From Aeromicrobium sp. Root472D3 (GTDB taxonomy: Bacteria > Actinomycetota > Actinomycetes > Propionibacteriales > Nocardioidaceae): 64,000 nucleotides of DNA. The stretch lies in contig NZ_LMET01000001.1 of NCBI RefSeq assembly GCF_001426485.1, positions 2,493,078 through 2,557,077 on the forward strand. Reading direction: 5' to 3'. Shown here one piece after another: positions 18,131-25,782 of this stretch (its first letter is position 1; each line of letters opens with the position of its first letter). The position numbers and the translations under genes were made by a program. The notes beneath the pieces were generated by a model. That model made no database searches. It worked only from the letters and a program-made list of their open reading frames with translations, and was not told where the DNA came from.

Positions 18131-18646
18131 ATGACAGAGCAGCCGGTTCCCTCCCCCGAGACCGCACCAGCCGATGGCGGCGGCGAAGCCGCACCGGTGC
18201 TGTTGAAATTGTCCGAGGTCCACCGCCAGACGGGTGTGGACGTGGACGCGCTGAAGATGCTGATCGAGGACAAACTGCTCGTCCACGGCGTCGAGCGTGG
18301 TCGAGCCGGCCACGTGTACCTACGCGCGGACTGTCTGCCGACGTACCAGTCCCTGCTGGGGCTCTTACGCAAGCAGCTGCTGCACGAGCTACGAACAGCA
18401 CAGAAGCACATTCGACGGGTCGAGCAGGAGGTAGAAGCCGTGCGCAACGACCTCGACCTCGCAGTCGAGGACCCGGACGCTCCCCTCGGACATGACCTGC
18501 TGACACTGCGGACCCGCTCGCACGACCCCAGAGGCTCGAGCCTTACCAGCGCCCTGTCAGGTTTGGAGTTCTCGGCCTGGGCAGTCCGGCGGTACCAGGA
18601 CGCGGTCCAGCGCACGCAAGGACTGGCGCACTTCCAGGTGGACTGA
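18131..18646 (+). CDS. Hypothetical protein with HTH-like N-terminus and coiled coil
   Basis: 171 residues with GGGG just before the ATG. After a Pro/Ala-rich leader, VLLKLSEVHRQTGVDVDALKMLIEDKLL (23-50) has the look of a MerR-like or excisionase-like helix-turn-helix with a following wing (HGVERGRAGHVYLR). Residues 75-115 (LRKQLLHELRTAQKHIRRVE) form an amphipathic helix that could be a coiled coil. It might be a small DNA-binding protein. No partner gene is adjacent. Confidence 0.55.
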   Translation: MTEQPVPSPETAPADGGGEAAPVLLKLSEVHRQTGVDVDALKMLIEDKLLVHGVERGRAGHVYLRADCLPTYQSLLGLLRKQLLHELRTAQKHIRRVEQEVEAVRNDLDLAVEDPDAPLGHDLLTLRTRSHDPRGSSLTSALSGLEFSAWAVRRYQDAVQRTQGLAHFQVD

Positions 18647-18715
18647 GCCAGAACAGCTCTCGCGGGGGCAGGTGGCCCCGTACAGTCCTGTCCGGGCGCC
18701 ATCATCTACGAAGGG

Positions 18716-19186
18716 ATGCTGCCGGTGACAGGCAAGAACCCGCTGGGTACTGCGATCTGCGCGGTCGTCGCGATGATGCTCGCCGCGTGCGGCACGAACT
18801 CACAGTCGGACTCAGCTCCCGCACCGCTCGCGGCGGCTACGGCGACCCCTGACACTGCGACGCCGGCGCCCCCGGACGAGGCCGTCCTAGAGATGACGTC
18901 GTCGTGCGAGAACGAGTTCCCGCTGGTCATCGAGCCGTCCACCTACTCGTTGGTCGCGACCGGGAACGTCTCGAACTCCGGCACCGCCGCGGGTGAAGTC
19001 GACGTCTCGGCCCAGTGGTTCCCGGTCGGGCTGGAGGCCTACACGGCGACCAAGACCGTCACAGTGGGTCCGGGCGAGGAGGTCCGTGTCCCGTTCTCGG
19101 AGAAGGTCCCCACCAAGGTGATGAACGGGATGGTCGGTCTCCAGCACGGTGACCAGATGTGCGACGTCAACATCACACCGAAGTAG
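18716..19186 (+). CDS. Lipoprotein, hypothetical
   Basis: 156 residues. The N-terminus has a hydrophobic stretch (GTAICAVVAMM) ending in the lipobox LAAC, so Cys at about residue 25 should be lipidated. An Ala/Pro/Thr linker follows (residues 30-55). The C-terminal 95 residues look like an immunoglobulin-like beta sandwich (YSLVATGNVSNSGTAAGEVD, WFPVGLEAYTATKTVTVGPG), similar in style to FxLYD domains. Two Cys residues (in SSCENEF and QMCDVN) may form a disulfide. Confidence 0.65.
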   Translation: MLPVTGKNPLGTAICAVVAMMLAACGTNSQSDSAPAPLAAATATPDTATPAPPDEAVLEMTSSCENEFPLVIEPSTYSLVATGNVSNSGTAAGEVDVSAQWFPVGLEAYTATKTVTVGPGEEVRVPFSEKVPTKVMNGMVGLQHGDQMCDVNITPK

Positions 19187-19212
19187 CCATCCCTGCGGAG
19201 GCGGGACGCTGG

Positions 19213-19629
19213 TCAGCCTCGGACGCGGTACCTGTCGGCGTACCGCTGAACAGCACGCCCGACGCGGCGCGGGTTGGTGACCATGATCTGCTCCGGGATG
19301 TCGCCGGACAGCAGGGCGACAGGCTCAGTCAGCCATGCCCAGGTCATCCATGGCGACAGCCCGGCATCCTGCAGGACTGCCACGTGCGTGGCCAGCTCGG
19401 GCCGCAGGTCGCCGGTGTCGGTGAACTGGAACGTCGGGTAGACGGGGCCGCCGGCGTCGGCGAGGACAAGGACTGCGCTCCCCTGCGTTCGCGCCCAGTC
19501 TGCGGTGGCTGCGGTGTTGGGGTCGCGTCGCTGGGACCGGAGCGCTTCAAGATCCAGCACCCCGGACTCAAGCAGGCGCGCTTGCATGTCGCGCGACGCT
19601 TGGCGCCACTTCTCGATCGGGTCGGTCAC
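19213..19629 (-). CDS. MbcA/ParS-like antitoxin-type protein
   Basis: 138 residues, GTG start at 19629. The C-terminal part YPTFQFTDTGDLRPELATHV, AGLSPWMTWAWLTEPVALLS and MVTNPRRVGRAVQRYADRYR matches the MbcA/ParS/Xre C-terminal domain (PF09722 type) found in antitoxins of RES toxins (MbcTA-like). No RES-domain toxin is present on either side. It is followed upstream by a 64-residue gene on the same strand with a 45-nt gap, which may be its transcription partner. Confidence 0.55.
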   Translation of the reverse strand: MTDPIEKWRQASRDMQARLLESGVLDLEALRSQRRDPNTAATADWARTQGSAVLVLADAGGPVYPTFQFTDTGDLRPELATHVAVLQDAGLSPWMTWAWLTEPVALLSGDIPEQIMVTNPRRVGRAVQRYADRYRVRG

Positions 19630-19674
19630 CGTCCCATCGTGGCTCCAGCCACCGACAGGCCGTGGTGTCCGGGC

Positions 19675-19869
19675 TCAACTCAGGACGGTGGTGGTGCCGT
19701 CGGGCCGGTACTCGACCATGCGTCCGTCCTCGTCCAACACGACGGTCGTGATGCCCCTGGTAGCGAGGATGTCACCGAGGTGGGCTTCTTCGACCGCTCG
19801 TGCGAGCGCCTCCCCTAGGGCCATGTTCTTGGCCTGCTCTGCGGCACTCCTGCGAGGCAAGACGCTCAT
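19675..19869 (-). CDS. Small hypothetical protein
   Basis: 64 residues from the ATG at 19869; a longer frame to 19929 lacks support. It begins MSVLPRRSAAEQAKNMALGE (a helix) and ends GITTVVLDEDGRMVEYRPDG (a beta hairpin). It lies 45 nt upstream of the MbcA-like gene on the same strand, so the two are probably cotranscribed. No family is recognised. Confidence 0.45.
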   Translation of the reverse strand: MSVLPRRSAAEQAKNMALGEALARAVEEAHLGDILATRGITTVVLDEDGRMVEYRPDGTTTVLS

Positions 19870-19990
19870 GCCTCCAGTGTGCTCCCGTACCGCTCGCGGA
19901 TCCAGGGGGCAGCAGTTGACGCACCTCACGTCTTGAGCAGAACGGTGCTGCGAGGAGGGGACGCAGCCTTGAAGAAGGCTCGTTCGCGTC

Positions 19991-20650
19991 CTACTTCGAG
20001 AGGGCGTTGTCGATGGCGTCGATGAACTCGTCGGTGGTGGAAGGGGTCAGGTGGTTGCCGTTGAGGAAGAACGAGGGGGTGCCGGTGACGCCGAGCCGCT
20101 GCCCGTCGGCCACGTCCTTGGCGACGCGTGCTGCGACGTCGGGGCTGGCGACGTCGGCGTCGTACTGGGCCATGTCGAGGCCGAGCTCCTGGGCGTAGCT
20201 GCGGAACAGGTCGTCCTTGGAGTCTTGGGACTCTCCCCACTCGGCCTGGGTGTCGTACATCCGCTTGTACATGTCCTCGAGCTTGCCCTGACGGGCGGCG
20301 GACTCCACCGCGTAGGCGGCGTTCTTCGCGTTGGTGTGACTCGGGATCGGGAAGTAGCGCAGGACGAACGTGACCTGACCGTCGTACTTTTCGCGGAGCT
20401 GCTCGACGAACGGGTACGCGGCACGGCAGGCCTCGCACTCGAAGTCCAGGAACTCCACGAGGGTGACCTTGCCGTCGTCGGCGGTGTCGAGGCGGTGGCT
20501 GTCCGCGCGGACGGTGATGTTCTCACGCTCGGCAGCGTCGGCAGGTTCGGTGGCTGCGAGGTTCTGGTAGACGAATGCACCACCGAACAGGGCTACGGCC
20601 ACCAGTCCGAACAGGACCGCGATCTTGGTCTGTCTGGTCATGGTCTTCAT
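19991..20650 (-). CDS. DsbA-like thioredoxin-fold protein, membrane-anchored
   Basis: 219 residues. One N-terminal membrane segment (residues 10-30) anchors an extracytoplasmic thioredoxin fold. The active site is CEAC (Cys72-Cys75) in VEFLDFECEAC, and the cis-Pro loop is GVTGTPSFF (Pro192). Between them is the helical insert of DsbA/DSBA-like oxidoreductases (PF13462 type). It would oxidise or isomerise disulfides outside the cell. It is the last gene of the CmtR-CDF-CDF operon (25 nt after the second CDF gene), so it may be induced by thiophilic metals that damage exported thiols. That link is inference. Confidence 0.9.
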   Translation of the reverse strand: MKTMTRQTKIAVLFGLVAVALFGGAFVYQNLAATEPADAAERENITVRADSHRLDTADDGKVTLVEFLDFECEACRAAYPFVEQLREKYDGQVTFVLRYFPIPSHTNAKNAAYAVESAARQGKLEDMYKRMYDTQAEWGESQDSKDDLFRSYAQELGLDMAQYDADVASPDVAARVAKDVADGQRLGVTGTPSFFLNGNHLTPSTTDEFIDAIDNALSK

Positions 20651-20675
20651 CGGTCGTCTCGTTCCTGGGTGTGGG

Positions 20676-21587
20676 TCACCAGTCGATCTCGTGGCACTCG
20701 CGGGCTGCGGTGCGTTCGACCTGGAGGGTGGCGTGCTCGATGGCGTAGGTGGTCCTCAAGGTCGTGCGGGCGTGTTCGAGGATGCGGGGGAACTCATCGG
20801 TGTCGTCGGCGACGAGGTGGGCGGTGGCCACGTTCATGCCTGACGTCAGGACCCAGATGTGCAGGTCGTGGACGTCGGTGACTCCGGGGATGTCGGCCAG
20901 GTCGTCGGCGACTGCGTCGATGGCCATCCCCTCTGGGACATGTTGGCCCAGGACGGCCAGGACCTGCCGGCCGAGGATGACGGCACGGACGGCGACGAAC
21001 GCGCCGATGGCCACGGCAACAGCTGTGTCCCACCATGCCTGCCCGGTGGTCGCGATGAGGATGCCGGCGGCGACAACACCGACGGACCCGGCGGTGTCAG
21101 CGACGACCTCGAAGTAGGCGCCCTTGACGTTCAGGCTCTCCTTGGAGCCGGCACGCAGCAGCAGCATCACGACGACGTTGACGACCAGGCCGAGCCCGCC
21201 GACCACGACCATGGGCCCCGAGGAGACGTCAGGGTCGCTGCCGATGCGGCTGATGGCCTCGATGACCACGTAGGCCGACACTCCCAGCATCAGCAGGACC
21301 GTCAGGCCTGACGCGAAGACCTCGGCACGGTAGGACCCGAACGAGCGGCGGCCGGTCGTGTCCTTGCGGGTCGCGATCTTGGTCGCGGCCAGCGCAGCGC
21401 CCAAGGCGACGACGTCGGCTGCCATGTGGCCGGCATCAGAGATCAGCGCCAGCGAGTCCGCGAGCAGGCCGTAGACCAGCTCGACGACGAAGAACGTCGC
21501 GATGAGGCCAAACGCGATGGCCAGCTTGCCGCGGTACTTGGCGCCGGCATGACCAGCCGGCGGGCCGTGGCTGTGTCCGGCCCCCAT
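20676..21587 (-). CDS. Cation diffusion facilitator (Zn/Cd/Co efflux), CzcD/ZitB-like
   Basis: 303 residues; the ATG at 21587 shares one base with the previous stop (TGATG). Six transmembrane helices and a cytoplasmic C-terminal domain of about 90 residues are visible. The metal site of TM2 reads SDAGHMAAD (His54, Asp58), and that of TM5 reads YFEVVADTAGSVG (Glu160, Asp164), where many Zn transporters have His in place of Glu. The N-terminus has a short His tract (GHSHGPPAGH). It exports divalent metal by proton antiport at the inner membrane. It follows a CmtR-like sensor and another CDF, so cadmium, lead or zinc are likely cargoes. Confidence 0.92.
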   Translation of the reverse strand: MGAGHSHGPPAGHAGAKYRGKLAIAFGLIATFFVVELVYGLLADSLALISDAGHMAADVVALGAALAATKIATRKDTTGRRSFGSYRAEVFASGLTVLLMLGVSAYVVIEAISRIGSDPDVSSGPMVVVGGLGLVVNVVVMLLLRAGSKESLNVKGAYFEVVADTAGSVGVVAAGILIATTGQAWWDTAVAVAIGAFVAVRAVILGRQVLAVLGQHVPEGMAIDAVADDLADIPGVTDVHDLHIWVLTSGMNVATAHLVADDTDEFPRILEHARTTLRTTYAIEHATLQVERTAARECHEIDW

Positions 21588-22315
21588 CAAAGGCCCCTGT
21601 CCGTGCCGAGCTGAATGACCTGCAACTCGCCGGCCGGTGCGCAGCAGTCGTCCTGGCAATCGGTGCAGCCGCACCCGGCGGAGTCGTCACCGTTGCGGCT
21701 GATGGGTGAGCAGCACCCCTCACCGCGCCATGCTTCGAGCCCCTCGCGAACGGCGACGGCGGCGATGATGAGCCCGGCGATGGGATCAGCCCACGACCAA
21801 CCCAACGTGGCATTGAGGACCAGGCCGACCAGCAGCACCGCCGACAGGTAAGTGCACAGCAGCGTCTGGGTGCCGTCTGCGTAGACCGCGTTCGAGCCGA
21901 GAGCCTTGCCGGTGCGGCGCTGCGCGTAGGAGATGAACGGCATCACGACCAGCGACACCGCGGCCAGGACGATGCCGACGGTCGACGGGTCGGACTCGGC
22001 GCCGGTCAGCAGGCTTCGCACGGACTCGAACCCGACGTAGGCGGCCAGGGCGAAGAACGAGAACGCCAGCAGTCGCAGCGCTTGCTGCTCGCGGGACTCA
22101 GGGATGCGGTGGGAGAACTGCCACAGGATGATCAGGCCGCTGGAGACCTCGACGACCGAGTCCAGGCCGAACCCGACCAGCGCCACGGACCCGGCCACGA
22201 TGCCAGCAGTGATGGCGATGACGGCCTCGACGACGTTGTACGTCACCGACAGGCCGGCGAGCATCTTCGCGCGACGTCCGAGGCGCTGCTTGGTTGCCAG
22301 GTCGAGGTCGTTCAT
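21587..22315 (-). CDS. CDF-family cation transporter with Cys-rich tail
   Basis: 242 residues from the ATG at 22315, which overlaps the regulator's stop by 4 nt (ATGA). Five or six membrane helices are visible; VALVGFGLDSVVEVSSG (TM2) holds Asp52 and Glu56 in the metal positions. The C-terminus lacks the usual cytoplasmic dimer domain. Instead residues 201-225 hold seven Cys (GCCSP ... GCGCTDCQDDCC), a probable soft-metal-binding tail. This short class of 'cation transporter' is common next to CmtR-like regulators in actinobacteria. The tail suggests Cd(II) or Pb(II) delivery to the channel. Confidence 0.85.
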   Translation of the reverse strand: MNDLDLATKQRLGRRAKMLAGLSVTYNVVEAVIAITAGIVAGSVALVGFGLDSVVEVSSGLIILWQFSHRIPESREQQALRLLAFSFFALAAYVGFESVRSLLTGAESDPSTVGIVLAAVSLVVMPFISYAQRRTGKALGSNAVYADGTQTLLCTYLSAVLLVGLVLNATLGWSWADPIAGLIIAAVAVREGLEAWRGEGCCSPISRNGDDSAGCGCTDCQDDCCAPAGELQVIQLGTDRGL

Positions 22316-22671
22316 GCGCTCACTCCGTGGTTGGGGCACAGGGTGACGGCGAACCCGGTCAGGTCCAGCAACGTCTCGGCTGCTGCCAGTAGCTGCGTGG
22401 TCGCTTCGGGGTGGGTGACGCTGAACACCGACGCCCGGCCTTGCGGTCGGGAGGTGACCAGACCGCAGTCCTTCAAGCACGCCAGGTGCTTGGAGACGGT
22501 CGACTGAGCCAACCCGAGGTGCTCAGTCAGCTCGACGACCCGGTGCTCACCCAGCAGCAGGTGCTGCAAGATCACCAGGCGCGAGCGGTCGCTGAACCCG
22601 TGGAACAGGCACGCGGCCGCAGTCAGCGGTTCTTCCACTTCGGGATCGACCAGTCCCACTGTCATCGTCAT
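22312..22671 (-). CDS. cmtR: CmtR-like ArsR-family Cd/Pb sensor
   Basis: 119 residues from the ATG at 22671. Winged helix: LVILQHLLLGEHRVVELTEH, LGLAQSTVSKHLACLKDCGL. Cys65 and Cys69 lie in the recognition helix as C-x3-C, and Cys112 is near the C-terminus (VTLCPNHG). This Cys trio has the same order and nearly the same spacing as Cys57/Cys61/Cys102 of Mycobacterium tuberculosis CmtR, which binds Cd(II) and Pb(II) and then leaves DNA. Translation is coupled to the first CDF gene. Autorepression of the CmtR-CDF-CDF-DsbA operon is the expected regulation; the operator should lie between 22672 and 22775. Confidence 0.88.
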   Translation of the reverse strand: MTMTVGLVDPEVEEPLTAAACLFHGFSDRSRLVILQHLLLGEHRVVELTEHLGLAQSTVSKHLACLKDCGLVTSRPQGRASVFSVTHPEATTQLLAAAETLLDLTGFAVTLCPNHGVSA

Positions 22672-22736
22672 GTGACGATGATAGGCCGGCTCCACGCTGG
22701 GTAGCAACTAGGTCCAGGCCCGCCAGACCAGGACAC

Positions 22737-22776
22737 ATGTGCGTATGTGCGCAGATGTGCACGTATGATGGTCGTA
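22737..22776 (+). promoter_or_regulatory. Promoter/operator region of MFS-arsR operon
   Basis: TATGAT at 22764-22769 is a good -10 hexamer placed so that transcription could start at or near the ATG at 22776, which has no ribosome site; the mRNA may be leaderless. Upstream, ATGTGC occurs three times (22737, 22745, 22755), and short palindromes ACATGT, TGCGCA and GTGCAC overlap it. This is the likely operator of one or both ArsR-family regulators that flank it. The regulator assignments are inference. Confidence 0.45.
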
Positions 22777-24017
22777 TGTCATCAGAACTTTCGACGCTGC
22801 AGGGTCGCGCCTACCGGAGCCTGTTCGGAGCGCAGGTCGTGGCGCTGTTGGGCACGGGGTTACTGACGGTGGCCCTGAGCCTGCTGGCGTACGACGTCGC
22901 GCCGGGCTCGGCCGGGGCTGTCGTCGCGACGGCGCTGACGATCAAGATGGTCGCCTACGTCGCGTTGGCGCCAGCTGTGTCGGCGCTGACTGCGGGCCTT
23001 CGGCCCAGAACGGTCATGGTGGGAGCGGACGTCGTGCGCGTGATGGTCGCGGCGACTCTGCCCTGGGTCGACCAGGTGTGGCAGGTCTACGTGCTGATCT
23101 TCTTGCTGCAGGCGGCCTCGGCGACGTTCACGCCGGCGTACCAGGCGCTGTTGCCGACGGTCCTGCCGCGCAAGGACGACTACACGCGGGCCTTGTCCAA
23201 CTCGCGGCTGGCGTACGACCTCGAGTCGGTCCTGAGCCCGGTGGTGGCAGCGGGCGCACTGCTGGTCGTGTCGTACCACGGCTTGTTCGTCGGGACCGCT
23301 GCCGGTTTCGTCGGGTCGGCGGTGCTGGTGCTGTGGTCGAGGCAGGGCGCGCACGTCGTCGACGTCGAGCTGGCGGCGCCGTTCCGTGAGCGTGTCACTG
23401 CTGGGGTGCTCCTGTTCGTGCGCCGTCGACGGCTGCGTGCTGTGCTGGCACTGGACCTGGCGGCTGCCGGGGCCACGGCGATGGTGCTGGTCAACACGGT
23501 CGTCGTCGCTCGGGAGACCCTCGGCCGTGACGGTGACTCCGTTGCCGTGGCGCTCGGGGTCTTCGGGGCAGGGTCGATGGTCGTGGCCCTGTCCCTGCCG
23601 CGCGTGCTGCGCCACCGGACCGAGCGGCAGGTCATGCTGACCGGTACGGTGACCGTCACGGTTGCGCTGGCAGCTGCGGTGGCGGTGACGTCCTCGTCGA
23701 CGTCGTGGCCTGCGTTGCTGGTCGTGTGGTTCGCGCTCGGCGCGGCTGAGTCCGCCGTCCTGACCCCAACGGGGCAGGTCATCAACGCAGCCGTGACCGA
23801 GGCGGAGCGTCCCGCAGCCTTCGCGGCGCACTTCTCGCTGTCACACGCCTGCTACCTGCTGGCGTATCCGGTGGCCGGATGGGTCGGCCAAGCGGCTGGA
23901 CTACCCGTGTCGGCCGCCGTCCTGACAGTCGTTGCGGTCGCAGCGACTACCGTCGCTGTCATGACCTGGCCAGCAGGCGAGCCGGCCACCGCCACGACGT
24001 CACGGAGCCGCCCATGA
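22776..24017 (+). CDS. MFS transporter, probable metal exporter
   Basis: 413 residues from the ATG at 22776; upstream in-frame Met codons belong to the promoter repeats. About ten to twelve membrane helices are visible, with the motif-A-like loop replaced by TAGLRPRTVMVGADVVRV. The protein ends in a short Thr/Arg tail. Its stop overlaps the start of a KmtR-like sensor by 4 nt (ATGA). MFS proteins paired with nickel/cobalt ArsR sensors are usually Ni/Co exporters. The substrate here follows from that pairing only. Confidence 0.82.
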   Translation: MSSELSTLQGRAYRSLFGAQVVALLGTGLLTVALSLLAYDVAPGSAGAVVATALTIKMVAYVALAPAVSALTAGLRPRTVMVGADVVRVMVAATLPWVDQVWQVYVLIFLLQAASATFTPAYQALLPTVLPRKDDYTRALSNSRLAYDLESVLSPVVAAGALLVVSYHGLFVGTAAGFVGSAVLVLWSRQGAHVVDVELAAPFRERVTAGVLLFVRRRRLRAVLALDLAAAGATAMVLVNTVVVARETLGRDGDSVAVALGVFGAGSMVVALSLPRVLRHRTERQVMLTGTVTVTVALAAAVAVTSSSTSWPALLVVWFALGAAESAVLTPTGQVINAAVTEAERPAAFAAHFSLSHACYLLAYPVAGWVGQAAGLPVSAAVLTVVAVAATTVAVMTWPAGEPATATTSRSRP

Positions 24018-24370
24018 CCACCACGACGCAGGTCCCGGCCAGCCTGGACCACCCGGTCCGACCTGACGCCGCAAGGCTGCGACACGGGGCGCAGATCTTC
24101 GCGATGCTCGGCGAGCCCACTCGCCTCGAGCTGCTGTGGCTGATGACCGAGGGCCCTCAGACCGTCACAGCGCTGGTCGAGGCCGTCAACGCCTCACGTA
24201 CATCGGTCAGCCAGCACCTCGCGAAGCTGCGGCACGCGGGGGTCGTCGACGTCGTCCGCGAGGGCCGCACGGCCCACTACTCGCTGCGTGGAGGCCACGT
24301 CGAGCGGCTGGTCCGTGAGGGGATGAACCACGCCGACCACGTGGTCAGCGGCGAACAGCCACATCTCTAG
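24014..24370 (+). CDS. KmtR/NmtR-like ArsR-family Ni/Co sensor
   Basis: 118 residues. The winged helix has FAMLGEPTRLELLWLM and ASRTSVSQHLAKLRHAGVVD. The C-terminal helix carries His95, Glu102, His106, His109 and His117 (GGHVERLVREGMNHADHVV), the His/Glu pattern of the nickel/cobalt sensor KmtR of mycobacteria. There are no Cys residues, unlike the CmtR-like protein on the opposite side of the promoter. It is cotranscribed with and coupled to the MFS gene, so it probably represses its own operon until Ni(II) or Co(II) binds. Confidence 0.85.
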   Translation: MTTTTQVPASLDHPVRPDAARLRHGAQIFAMLGEPTRLELLWLMTEGPQTVTALVEAVNASRTSVSQHLAKLRHAGVVDVVREGRTAHYSLRGGHVERLVREGMNHADHVVSGEQPHL

Positions 24371-24405
24371 ACCCGCGCCGGCTGGACCAATCGCCATCTG
24401 CGATC

Positions 24406-24425
24406 GACGCGTCCGCACACGCGTC
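24406..24425. terminator. Hairpin between convergent genes
   Basis: GACGCGT and ACGCGTC form a 7-bp stem with a 6-nt loop, overlapping the stop of the minus-strand DUF4396 gene. No T-tract follows, so this is at best a weak bidirectional terminator. Confidence 0.3.
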
Positions 24426-25110
24426 AGCTCTGATGGGTGCCAGCGGTCGCATCGGCACCGCTACCGAGGTCGTCCGCGGCCGACACCACAAGCCCACCAA
24501 GCACGAACGCGACGATGACCGCGACCAACGCGTTGGTCGGGATGGACGGGATGAACCGCCTCACGCCGGTCGTAGCGGGTGCAGCCTGGTGGTACTCGTG
24601 CGTCAGCGCGTGACCCTTGCCGCGCTGCAGCAGGTAACGGTTGACCGGGTAGGCGGCGAAGAACGCCACCGTCAGCGAGATCATCATCCCCACCCAGAAC
24701 AGGACGTTCACCAGCCCGGCGTTCATGGCGCCGGGGATGACAGCCATGACCAGGTTGTCCACGACCTCCATCGTCGCGATGGACAACGTGTCCGCGGCCA
24801 GTACCACGCTCAGCGCAGCACCCACCCCCAAGCCGGCCTTCAACAACGGCAACGAGGACAGCGAAAAGCCGAACACGAACGCCAGCACGATCGAGATGAC
24901 GATGGTGGCCCCGTTGGACAGACCTGCGACCGTCCCGATTATGAGACCGAGGATCTCGCCGATGGCACACCCGGTCAGGCAGTGCAGCGTCGCGCTGACC
25001 GCCATTGCGTTCACGCCACCCTGGTGACCGCCGTGGTTGGTGCCACCGGGGTCGTCGTGCCCCATGTCGTGGTGGTGCGTGTCGTGGTGGTGCGTGTCGT
25101 GCTGCTCCAT
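24424..25110 (-). CDS. DUF4396 membrane protein with His-rich N-terminus
   Basis: 228 residues from the ATG at 25110, chosen for AGGAGG 6 nt upstream. The first 36 residues are His/Asp-rich (HDTHHHDTHHHDMGHDD), a likely metal-binding tail. The membrane domain has ATLHCLTGCAIGEILGLIIG and the family signature ATMEVVDNLVMAVIPGAMNA then YPVNRYLLQRGKGHA, typical of DUF4396. A perfect CsoR-type inverted repeat lies 31-48 bp upstream of the start. DUF4396 proteins often occur with copper-resistance genes, so a copper role is likely; mechanism unknown. Confidence 0.85.
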   Translation of the reverse strand: MEQHDTHHHDTHHHDMGHDDPGGTNHGGHQGGVNAMAVSATLHCLTGCAIGEILGLIIGTVAGLSNGATIVISIVLAFVFGFSLSSLPLLKAGLGVGAALSVVLAADTLSIATMEVVDNLVMAVIPGAMNAGLVNVLFWVGMMISLTVAFFAAYPVNRYLLQRGKGHALTHEYHQAAPATTGVRRFIPSIPTNALVAVIVAFVLGGLVVSAADDLGSGADATAGTHQS

Positions 25111-25141
25111 CGCGTCCTCCTGAGCTCTCCGACCTCCCATG

Positions 25142-25158
25142 ATACCCCCAGGGGGTAT
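25142..25158. promoter_or_regulatory. CsoR-type operator, perfect 17-bp palindrome
   Basis: ATACCCCC-A-GGGGGTAT (8-bp arms, 1-bp centre) matches the known operator form of the CsoR/RcnR repressor family, which senses Cu(I) or, in CstR, persulfide. It lies between the DUF4396 gene (minus, start 25110) and a plus-strand gene starting at 25233, so it could control both directions. No CsoR-family gene is seen in the window, so the repressor must act from elsewhere. Confidence 0.75.
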
Positions 25159-25232
25159 GCTGCCCGGGTGTCGGCGGAGTCACGGCGGCGGGTTGACGTT
25201 CCATCCGGCTGACTGCGGTTCTCGTCCGTAGG

Positions 25233-25700
25233 ATGAAGTTGATGATGCACCCAACGGCACGCGCTGAAGCGTCCGTCAGCCTCCGGTGGCTGATGGCGTT
25301 GCTGGCGCCTGCCCTGATCCTGTGCACCGTCCTGATGCACACCCTTGTGCTCGGGCCCGCCTCAGGCGGGCAGCACACCGCCCACGCTCAGATGGCTTCG
25401 TCGACGACGTCGGCGCACCACGCTGACACCGCACAGGCGGCCATGGTCGCCAGTCCGGACGGCGGCGACCCGATGCCGATGGGTCCCGGGACCGAGGGCG
25501 GCATGTCCGACTGCGGCGGCCTGGTGGCGATGTGCCTGGCGCTGCTGATCTCCTTCGTCGCTCTCATCGGGTGGCCCCGCGGTGCGTTCCGGTGGGTGCT
25601 GTGGCAGCGTCCGCCGCCGACATCGGCACGGCTGGGAACGCTGCGCAATGCGTTCGAGGCCATGACGGCACGACAACGCACGACCGTCATCCGCTGCTGA
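25233..25700 (+). CDS. DUF6153-like membrane protein, copper-associated
   Basis: 155 residues. One membrane segment near residues 18-42 and another near 95-112 (CGGLVAMCLALLISFVALIG) flank a His/Met-rich extracytoplasmic loop (HTAHAQMASSTTSAHHAD ... DPMPMGPGTEGGMSDCGG). His and Met runs suit Cu(I)/Cu(II) binding. The pattern of two helices with a Met/His loop and a Cys-x6-Cys at the second helix resembles DUF6153 proteins of actinobacterial copper islands. The CsoR-type box lies about 75 bp upstream. Confidence 0.6.
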   Translation: MKLMMHPTARAEASVSLRWLMALLAPALILCTVLMHTLVLGPASGGQHTAHAQMASSTTSAHHADTAQAAMVASPDGGDPMPMGPGTEGGMSDCGGLVAMCLALLISFVALIGWPRGAFRWVLWQRPPPTSARLGTLRNAFEAMTARQRTTVIRC

Positions 25701-25782
25701 CAGGCAGCCTCCGGCGCAACCTCCTCGCGGGGTGTGCGTCGTTCAAGCGACCCCTGTCAAGCAGACCCAAGGAGAACAACTC

